Assembly (NCBI GenBank): GCA_014384505.1
Contig: JACNFT010000122.1
Location: 1-5,202 of the forward strand
From: Cryomorphaceae bacterium
GTDB lineage: Bacteria > Bacteroidota > Bacteroidia > Flavobacteriales > BACL11
Length of the DNA: 5,202 nucleotides
Reading direction: 5' to 3'
Shown: positions 1 through 5,202 of the stretch, piece by piece
How positions within the stretch are numbered: the stretch's first letter is position 1
Layout: each line of letters starts with the position of its first letter
Position numbers and translations under genes: made by a program
The notes under the pieces: generated by a model
The model's input: only the letters and a program-made list of their open reading frames with translations
The model's database searches: none
What the model was told of the DNA's origin: nothing

Positions 1-1594
1 TGTTAAAGAATCCAAGGAACATGATTGGCATCAAGTACATCATCCATTTCATTTGCGCCATTTGCCCTGTTGCCATTGATGAATTCATATGCGTATATAA
101 CAAAGTAGAAATGGTCATCAGTAAAGTAAACAAACTAATATGATCTCCATAAAAAGGAATATTAAAGCCAAGTTCGTAGATAGAATCATAACTTGATAAA
201 TCATCTGCCCAAAGAAAACTTTCTTGCCTTAATTCAATTGAGGCTGGGAAGAAACGGAACATGGCAATAAGTATAGGGAATTGGAATAACATTGGCAAGC
301 AACCTCCCATTGGGTTCACACCTGCTTTTCTATAAAGCCCCATAGTTTCTTGTTGGGCTTTCATTGGATCTTTTCCTTTTAACTTGTCGTTAATTTTATC
401 AATCTCAGGCTTTAGCACTTTCATTTTTGCTTGCGATAAAAATGCTTTATAAGTAAAAGGAGCAAGTCCAATTTTTATAATTAGTGTAAGTAAAAGAATG
501 ATGATTCCGTAAGAAGAAAAGTACTTGCTTAAAAAATCAAAAATATTAATAATAATATACTGATTCACCCATCCAAATATTCCCCATCCTAGTGGTACTA
601 ATTCTTCAAAACCCTTATCGTAAGCTTTTAAGGTTTTGTAATGATTAGGTCCAAAAAAGAATTGAAAACTCAGTTGCTCGTCTCTTTTATGCTGATAAGG
701 AAGCTCGAATTTAGCAGCTAAATCTTTTATGAATTTTGATCCTTCACTTTTTGTAGAAATTAAGTGAGTTGGCTTTTCAAATCCATCCTTAGCAATAAAA
801 ATTGCACTAAAGAATTGTTGCTTGAATGCTACCCAATTTAGGCGAGCATTTATTTTGTCCTCATCAGTTGATGTGAAGCTTAAATAATCCCCTTCATTGT
901 CAGCACTATACTGGTACTGAATCCCAGTATACATGTCCTGATTAGTTTTGCTTTTCTCGGTTTGTGGTGTTTTCATTTGCCACTCCAAGTTCATGTAATT
1001 TGCTCCTTTAGGAATAAGGCTTTCCATTCCTATAAATTTGATGTCAAAATCAATAAGATAGTCATCAGTAAGCGTATATAAATATTCTACATAATGGCTG
1101 TCGTCAGCCTTTAGTTTCATACTTAAAGTGTTACTACTTTGTTCTGCAACAAAGTACAAGTCAGCAGTATTTATGTTGTGTCCCGTTGTAAATTGAAGAT
1201 TGAAACTAGAACTATCTGCATCAAATAAATCAAGTGCTAACGAATCAAAAGTTTGATATTCTTTTAAAATTACGGATACAATTCTACCACCTTTATTAGC
1301 AACTGTAATTTTTAATTTATCATTTTCAATAACTTGAAATTCATCTGTCCCTTTTGCAGCTGAAGCAAAAACACCATATTTTGTTTTTAGCTCCTCACTA
1401 ATAACGGAGTTACTTAGTATAGGAGTCGCAACTGTAGTTTCTGTAAATTGAGTTTCTGTAATTATAGCTTCAGTTGGTGCTGCAACTGGGGCTTGTTCTT
1501 GCGGTATTTCAGGAAAAAAGAAAGTATTAAATACTATCAAAATGACAGCCATTAACACAAAGCCAATTAGTGAATTTTTATCGTATTTTTTCAT
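1..1594 (-). CDS. yidC: Membrane protein insertase YidC (3' end missing at window edge)
   Basis: YidC/Oxa1-family insertase, which inserts and folds inner-membrane proteins with the Sec translocon or alone. The frame is open from ATG at 1594-1592 to the window edge, giving 531 residues. Bacteroidota YidC is usually about 600-640 residues, so roughly the last 80-100 are missing. Visible in order: a short basic N-terminus (MKKYDKNS); TM1 at about 9-27; a Pro/Ala/Thr/Glu-rich linker at 28-60; a large periplasmic domain at about 85-335; a GWGIFGWVN segment at 336-344; TM2 at about 352-373; a cytoplasmic charged helical hairpin beginning QAKMKVLKPEI (388-398); the family motif GVNPMGGCLP (425-434) leading into TM3; IELRQESF (453-460); TM4 at about 484-500; and the start of TM5 (517 onward). 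Lys374 sits where E. coli has the groove Arg366, a conservative change. It begins 12 bases after the pyrG stop and is probably cotranscribed with it. Identification is by recognised motifs and domain layout. Confidence 0.96.
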   Translation of the reverse strand, partial: MKKYDKNSLIGFVLMAVILIVFNTFFFPEIPQEQAPVAAPTEAIITETQFTETTVATPILSNSVISEELKTKYGVFASAAKGTDEFQVIENDKLKITVANKGGRIVSVILKEYQTFDSLALDLFDADSSSFNLQFTTGHNINTADLYFVAEQSSNTLSMKLKADDSHYVEYLYTLTDDYLIDFDIKFIGMESLIPKGANYMNLEWQMKTPQTEKSKTNQDMYTGIQYQYSADNEGDYLSFTSTDEDKINARLNWVAFKQQFFSAIFIAKDGFEKPTHLISTKSEGSKFIKDLAAKFELPYQHKRDEQLSFQFFFGPNHYKTLKAYDKGFEELVPLGWGIFGWVNQYIIINIFDFLSKYFSSYGIIILLLTLIIKIGLAPFTYKAFLSQAKMKVLKPEIDKINDKLKGKDPMKAQQETMGLYRKAGVNPMGGCLPMLFQFPILIAMFRFFPASIELRQESFLWADDLSSYDSIYELGFNIPFYGDHISLFTLLMTISTLLYTHMNSSMATGQMAQMKWMMYLMPIMFLGFFN

Positions 1595-1606
1595 TGTAAA
1601 GCTTGA
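1595..1606 (-). other. 12-base pyrG-yidC spacer without a Shine-Dalgarno sequence
   Basis: Read on the minus strand, the spacer is TCAAGCTTTACA followed directly by the yidC ATG. It has no purine-rich AGGAGG-like tract, which is normal for Bacteroidota, where start sites often lack Shine-Dalgarno sequences. It is too short to hold its own promoter or a terminator. This supports yidC being translated from a pyrG-yidC message, unless a promoter lies inside pyrG. Confidence 0.6.
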
Positions 1607-3217
1607 TTATTTGTTATTGATACAGGCCTCAATAAATCCGCAAAACAAAGGATGAGGATTGGCGACTGTACTTTTATATTCTGGGTGAAATTGTACGCCA
1701 ACAAACCAAGGGTGAGTAGGTATTTCTACAATTTCAACTAAATTATTTTTAGGGTTTATTCCTGAGAAAATCATCCCCGATTTTTCAAATTCAGCCTTAT
1801 ACTTATTATTGAATTCAAATCTGTGTCTGTGTCGTTCGCTTATCTCAGTATTTTGGTAGGAATTATATGCGTTTGAACCCTTTGTAAGCAGACAGTCATA
1901 AGCACCAAGTCTCATTGTTCCTCCTTTTTTGGTTACTGATTTTTGATCTTTCATTAAGTCTATAACAGGAAAAGATGTTTTTTTATTAGCCTCTACAGAA
2001 TTAGCCTCTTTATAACCAAGCACATTTCTTGCATATTCAATTACTGCTGACTGCATTCCTAAACAAATTCCTAAAAACGGAATATTGTTTTCTCTAATAT
2101 GTTTTATAGCTGTAATTTTACCTTCCATTCCTCTATCTCCAAATCCAGGAGCAACTAAAACACCCTTAAGTCCAGCCAATTTATCAGTTACATTTTTGTT
2201 ATTTATTTCTTCAGCATTTATCCAATTTACTTTTACGTTGCAAGAATTAGTTACTCCTGCATGAATAATTGCTTCTGATATAGATTTATAGGCATCTTGT
2301 AATTCCACATATTTACCTACAAGTCCGATAGTAATTTCTTTTTTAGGATTTTGTAACCCCTCTAAGAAATTGCACCATTGTTCCAATTTTACTTCTGTAT
2401 TGTCTACTATTCCTAATTTTCGTAATACCACTTTGTCTAATCCTTCTTTTTGCATCAATAAAGGTACTTCATATATTGATGAGACGTCCATGGATTCAAT
2501 TACTGCATCACGCTCTACATTGCAGAAACGAGCTACTTTCTTTTTAATTTCAGATCCTAAAGTATGTTCTGTACGGCAAACTAAAATATCAGGTTGTATT
2601 CCGGCTTCTAATAAAGTTTTAACAGAATGTTGAGTTGGTTTTGTTTTTAACTCTCCAGCTGCTGCAAGATAAGGGACTAATGTTAAATGGATAAATAATG
2701 CTGAATTTCCTAATTCCCATTTAAGCTGTCTTACAGCCTCAATATAAGGTAGAGCTTCAATATCACCCACAGTACCACCAATTTCAGTAATTACAAAATC
2801 GTATTTTCCAGTATTTCCTAGTATTTGAATTCTTCTTTTTATCTCATCAGTAATATGAGGTATAATCTGAACTGTCTTCCCAAGGTAATCTCCTTTTCTT
2901 TCTTTTTGAATAACAGTCTGGTAAATTCTGCCTGTAGTCACATTGTTAGCTTGTGAGGTTGAATTATTTAAAAACCGCTCGTAATGTCCTAAGTCCAAAT
3001 CTGTTTCTGCACCATCATCAGTTACATAACATTCCCCATGTTCATATGGGTTCATTGTCCCTGGGTCTACATTAATGTAGGGATCTAATTTTTGAATAGT
3101 TACAGAATACCCTCTAGCGGTTAATAATTTACCTAAAGATGCTGAAATGATTCCTTTACCTAATGATGAGGTTACTCCACCAGTCACGAAAATATATTTT
3201 GTAGGAAATTTACTCAC
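1607..3217 (-). CDS. pyrG: CTP synthase (glutamine-hydrolysing), complete, GTG start
   Basis: CTP synthase makes CTP from UTP, ATP and glutamine, the last step of de novo pyrimidine nucleotide synthesis, in the cytosol. The 536-residue product is full length (E. coli enzyme: 545). The N-terminal synthetase domain (about 1-270) has the P-loop GGVTSSLGKG (13-22) with Lys21, then KLDPYINVDPGTMNP (43-57) with Lys43, DGAETDLDLGHYERF (68-82) with Asp75, and EIGGTVGDIE (145-154). These correspond to E. coli Lys18, Lys40, Asp72 and Glu140. A linker leads to the class I glutamine amidotransferase domain (about 294-536). There PGFGDRG (357-363), GICLGMQ with nucleophile Cys385, the lid motif GTMRLGA, and FHPEY with His511 and Glu513 complete the triad. 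All key residues are present, so the enzyme should be active. The start must be GTG at 3217-3215: an in-frame TAA lies one codon further upstream, and the next internal Met (55) falls after the P-loop. yidC follows closely downstream. Confidence 0.98.
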   Translation of the reverse strand: MSKFPTKYIFVTGGVTSSLGKGIISASLGKLLTARGYSVTIQKLDPYINVDPGTMNPYEHGECYVTDDGAETDLDLGHYERFLNNSTSQANNVTTGRIYQTVIQKERKGDYLGKTVQIIPHITDEIKRRIQILGNTGKYDFVITEIGGTVGDIEALPYIEAVRQLKWELGNSALFIHLTLVPYLAAAGELKTKPTQHSVKTLLEAGIQPDILVCRTEHTLGSEIKKKVARFCNVERDAVIESMDVSSIYEVPLLMQKEGLDKVVLRKLGIVDNTEVKLEQWCNFLEGLQNPKKEITIGLVGKYVELQDAYKSISEAIIHAGVTNSCNVKVNWINAEEINNKNVTDKLAGLKGVLVAPGFGDRGMEGKITAIKHIRENNIPFLGICLGMQSAVIEYARNVLGYKEANSVEANKKTSFPVIDLMKDQKSVTKKGGTMRLGAYDCLLTKGSNAYNSYQNTEISERHRHRFEFNNKYKAEFEKSGMIFSGINPKNNLVEIVEIPTHPWFVGVQFHPEYKSTVANPHPLFCGFIEACINNK

Positions 3218-3240
3218 AGTTTACAGTAGTTTTTGTTTTT
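3218..3240 (-). promoter_or_regulatory. Short A-rich leader and start region of pyrG
   Basis: On the minus strand, the 23 bases between the probable -7 element and the GTG start are mostly A and C, beginning AAAAACAAAAAC. There is no Shine-Dalgarno tract. An A-rich, unstructured region before the start codon is the usual translation signal in Bacteroidota. The in-frame stop TAA at 3223-3221 forbids any longer protein. Transcription presumably begins inside this stretch, leaving a leader of under about 20 bases, too short for a riboswitch or attenuator. The exact transcription start is inferred. Confidence 0.5.
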
Positions 3241-3249
3241 GCAAAAATA
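3241..3249 (-). promoter_or_regulatory. Probable Bacteroidota-type -7 promoter element for pyrG-yidC
   Basis: The minus strand reads TATTTTTGC, which fits the Bacteroidota primary sigma factor -7 consensus TAnnTTTG at every fixed position, including a pyrimidine after the G. It lies 23 bases before the pyrG start, the right place for a promoter with a short leader. No clear TTG or TTTG -33 element is visible about 19-21 bases further upstream, where the sequence is simply AT-rich. Short T-rich motifs arise by chance in such DNA, so confidence is moderate. Confidence 0.5.
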
Positions 3250-3268
3250 CTATTTGTTACTGATTATT

Positions 3269-3284
3269 CTTTTATTGATAAAAG
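3269..3284 (-). terminator. Weak AT-only hairpin after the receptor gene
   Basis: The minus strand reads CTTTTATCAATAAAAG, a perfect inverted repeat with a 6-base stem (CTTTTA with TAAAAG) and loop TCAA. It starts 35 bases past the stop of the TonB-dependent receptor gene and could help end that transcript. The stem has only one G-C pair and no U-run follows it in the direction of transcription, so it is not a standard intrinsic terminator. It may be chance structure in AT-rich DNA. Confidence 0.25.
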
Positions 3285-3300
3285 TTTTATTAAAAGTTTT
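3279..3300 (-). repeat. Tandem 10-base direct repeat in the receptor-pyrG spacer
   Basis: On the minus strand AAAACTTTTA occurs twice, at 3300-3291 and 3288-3279, so the copies are 12 bases apart. The second copy overlaps the left arm of the weak hairpin, and just upstream lies the palindrome TTTTTAAAAA (3306-3297). The copies lie about 30-50 bases upstream of the putative -7 element, where a regulator or an UP-like AT-rich element could act. The repeat could equally be low-complexity AT sequence; no regulator family can be named. Confidence 0.35.
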
Positions 3301-3319
3301 TAAAAATCAGCTAAGTAAT

Positions 3320-5202
3320 TTAGAATGTGATGCTTGCACCAAAACTTGGCATGAGCGGTAATTGATTCACTCTTTCGTACTTTACACGGTTAAAATAAAA
3401 TATATTTTCTCTATTATAAGCATTTGTTACTGATAGAGTCATATCAAGTTCAGAGTTCTTGTTTAGCTTAATGCTTTTCGAAATTGAAGCGTCTAACCTG
3501 TGGTAGTAAGGCAGTCTTCCCTCATTAAGTTCAGCATACTCAATTCCTAACTCTCCATTTGTACTTGTGTAGTCCGTATTTATACCTTCAGAAAAAGTTA
3601 GGTTTTCGTAAAAACCTTGCGTTTGAGTGAATGGGAAACCTGAACCTAAATTCCATCTCATATCTGCTTTCCAACTGTCATTTTTTCCGAATTTGTAAGA
3701 AGTAACAAAATTCATATTATGTCTTCTGTCAAAGTGTGGGTTATATGTTTTTTCTCCATCATTTCTTGTGATAATACCAATAGAGTATACCGCCCAGATG
3801 TATAATTTTTTACTTTTAAACTTAAGTAAAGCATCAACTCCTTTTGCGACTCCACTTTCAATAATAAATTCATCATCTGTATTGGAAGTCATATTTCGGT
3901 TGATGTTTGTTAGTTGAGTAAAGTCTTTAATATATCCTTCTATTTGAAAATCAATTCTTCTGCTAATATCATACTCAACCCCAGCAATCAAGTGTCTTGC
4001 CTTTTGGAACTTGTTTTTATAAGGATTCCCATCTGCTTGGTCAGGAATTTCTTCAGGAGAAGAGATGATTCCAGAGAATAAATTCACAACATCTCTGTCG
4101 GAAGTTGTACTTAATATGTTTTGTGAATAATACCCTGATGACACTTTAAATCGCAAACGGTCACTGGCAATATATTTCATTCCTAATCTTGGTTCAGGCG
4201 ATACGCCAAGTGTGTATTTTTGCAATCGAAATCCAGGTTCAATAATAAAACGAGTTGTAATAAATTGGTAATTAATATAAGCTGAGAACTCTGAAGTATT
4301 TTCCTTTTGTTCAATTTTAGAATTTACAGAATTATAGGTAGTAAAATCAGTTGAGAATCCATGAATATCAAATCCATATTTTATTTTTCCTTTAGGTTGA
4401 AAATAAGTAAAATCAAATCCCATATTAAATCCATCTATTCCACTTTCTCTTAAGGGTGAAGCTTCTTCATTTAAAGAAATATCATAAGATGAATATGCGA
4501 AATTACCCTCAATTAAAACAGGAGAGTTCCCCGGAATTAGAATAAATTCTGAGCCGATACCTTGTGACGTCCAATTGAGTTCTGAAATACCTTCATAATC
4601 TACTTTATCCTGAAAATTAAAACCAAAAACATTTATTTTACTTCCATTGTTTCCGTGTAATGAGAATTTTCCATATAAATCTGTGTAAGAATATGGTAAG
4701 CCTTTGTCGTCAAAATAAAGAGTTGGGTATTTATATAAAAGTTCAGAGCTTTTATCAAGGTAAGATGTTTTTCCAGAAAAAATAAATGATGATTTTTTGT
4801 TTCCTAAAAGAGGTCCTTCAACAAAAAGTTTAGAACCAAAGGTATTAGCAGATACTTTCCCTCCAAACTCTTTTTTATTTCCATCAATGGTTTTTATATC
4901 CATTATGGAAGAGATTCTACCACCATATTCTGCACTAAATCCACCTGTGTACACATCTGTATTTCTGATGATATCAGTATCAAAAACTGAAAATAAACCA
5001 ATAGAATGAAAAGGACTATAAATAGTCATGCCATCCAGTAAAACTTTATTTTGTATTGGTGAACCTCCTCTTATATAGAGTTGCCCTCCTTGGTCACCTG
5101 TAAAAACGACTCCAGGGATTACTTGCATATATTGAGCTAAGTCCGGCTCTCCACCAATATTAGGAATCATTTCCATATCTTGCTTGGTAATTTTAATAGC
5201 AG
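3320..5202 (-). CDS. TonB-dependent outer-membrane receptor, 5' end missing at window edge
   Basis: Outer-membrane TonB-dependent receptor that would import a ligand using energy from TonB-ExbB-ExbD. The frame is open to the window edge, giving 626 visible residues beginning AIKITKQDMEMIP. This is already plug domain, so the signal peptide, the TonB box and probably a carboxypeptidase-regulatory-like domain lie outside; whole proteins of this kind are often about 750-850 residues. The Met at 5176 is internal. Plug landmarks: DLAQYMQVIPGV (about 20-31), YIRGGSP (42-48), LLDGM (54-58) and FSAEYGGRISSIMDIKT (88-104). The rest is a 22-strand-type beta barrel with alternating aromatic and polar segments. 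Near the end LPYYHRLDASISK and SVTNAYNRENIFYF match the usual last strands, and the C-terminal Phe (ASITF) is the BAM recognition signal. The ligand cannot be predicted. It is smaller than SusC-type receptors, and no susD-like gene follows: pyrG comes next after 102 bases. Confidence 0.93.
   Translation of the reverse strand, partial: AIKITKQDMEMIPNIGGEPDLAQYMQVIPGVVFTGDQGGQLYIRGGSPIQNKVLLDGMTIYSPFHSIGLFSVFDTDIIRNTDVYTGGFSAEYGGRISSIMDIKTIDGNKKEFGGKVSANTFGSKLFVEGPLLGNKKSSFIFSGKTSYLDKSSELLYKYPTLYFDDKGLPYSYTDLYGKFSLHGNNGSKINVFGFNFQDKVDYEGISELNWTSQGIGSEFILIPGNSPVLIEGNFAYSSYDISLNEEASPLRESGIDGFNMGFDFTYFQPKGKIKYGFDIHGFSTDFTTYNSVNSKIEQKENTSEFSAYINYQFITTRFIIEPGFRLQKYTLGVSPEPRLGMKYIASDRLRFKVSSGYYSQNILSTTSDRDVVNLFSGIISSPEEIPDQADGNPYKNKFQKARHLIAGVEYDISRRIDFQIEGYIKDFTQLTNINRNMTSNTDDEFIIESGVAKGVDALLKFKSKKLYIWAVYSIGIITRNDGEKTYNPHFDRRHNMNFVTSYKFGKNDSWKADMRWNLGSGFPFTQTQGFYENLTFSEGINTDYTSTNGELGIEYAELNEGRLPYYHRLDASISKSIKLNKNSELDMTLSVTNAYNRENIFYFNRVKYERVNQLPLMPSFGASITF

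Noticed and set aside
2370..2633. Open frame of 87 codons on the plus strand
   Set aside because: It lies wholly antisense inside pyrG, which is complete with intact catalytic motifs. The product resembles no family I know and has low-complexity Ser/Thr-rich content, typical of a shadow frame.
3269..3306. A standard intrinsic terminator between the receptor gene and pyrG
   Set aside because: The only perfect stem is nearly all A-T and no U-run follows it on the minus strand. It is recorded only as a weak hairpin.
3218..3319. A riboswitch, small RNA or tRNA in the longest intergenic spacer
   Set aside because: The spacer is 102 bases of AT-rich sequence with no GC-containing stems, no cloverleaf and no recognisable aptamer motif. 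The probable promoter sits near its end, leaving a leader too short for a riboswitch.
4797..5009. Open frame of 70 codons on the plus strand
   Set aside because: It lies antisense within the receptor's plug and early barrel region, which has clear family motifs in the minus frame. There is no promoter or start context to support it.
5174..5176. ATG as the true start of the TonB-dependent receptor
   Set aside because: The reading frame stays open upstream to the window edge, and the sequence there is already plug domain. Starting here would leave no signal peptide, which an outer-membrane protein needs, so the gene is cut by the window.
1..5202. A hidden defence, mobile or otherwise new system
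   Set aside because: The minus strand is filled by three recognisable genes with intact motifs. I saw no CRISPR-like repeats, inverted terminal repeats, integrase or transposase remnants, or sharp change in base composition.

Overview
The window is an AT-rich stretch of bacterial chromosome, almost certainly from a member of the Bacteroidota, perhaps a low-GC flavobacterial or cytophagal lineage. Three things point there: an outer-membrane TonB-dependent receptor with a Bacteroidota-style plug, a promoter -7 element of the form TAnnTTTG with no Shine-Dalgarno sequences, and the pyrG-yidC gene pair, which is common in that phylum. Genus and species cannot be fixed from the sequence.

All three genes lie on the minus strand, so transcription reads from high to low coordinates. 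First is the 3' part of a TonB-dependent receptor gene (3320-5202), whose 5' end lies outside the window. A 102-base AT-rich spacer follows (3218-3319). It holds a weak hairpin, a short direct repeat and a probable promoter for the next gene. Next is a complete pyrG for CTP synthase (1607-3217) that must start at a GTG codon. Only 12 bases later comes yidC, the inner-membrane insertase (start at 1594), which runs off the low-coordinate edge within its last visible membrane segment, before the C-terminus.

The genes do different jobs. The receptor would import an unidentified ligand across the outer membrane using TonB energy. PyrG makes CTP from UTP for RNA, DNA and phospholipid synthesis. YidC inserts and folds inner-membrane proteins. 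pyrG and yidC look like one transcription unit. The receptor gene probably belongs to a separate upstream unit, although read-through is possible because no strong terminator is visible.

No RNA genes, insertion sequences, CRISPR arrays or defence or mobile genes are visible, and there is no plausible gene on the plus strand. I see no evidence of a new biological system. The points worth a second look are small: the GTG start with a very short A-rich leader and a clear -7 element, the repeats in the spacer, and a receptor without a visible SusD partner beside housekeeping genes.
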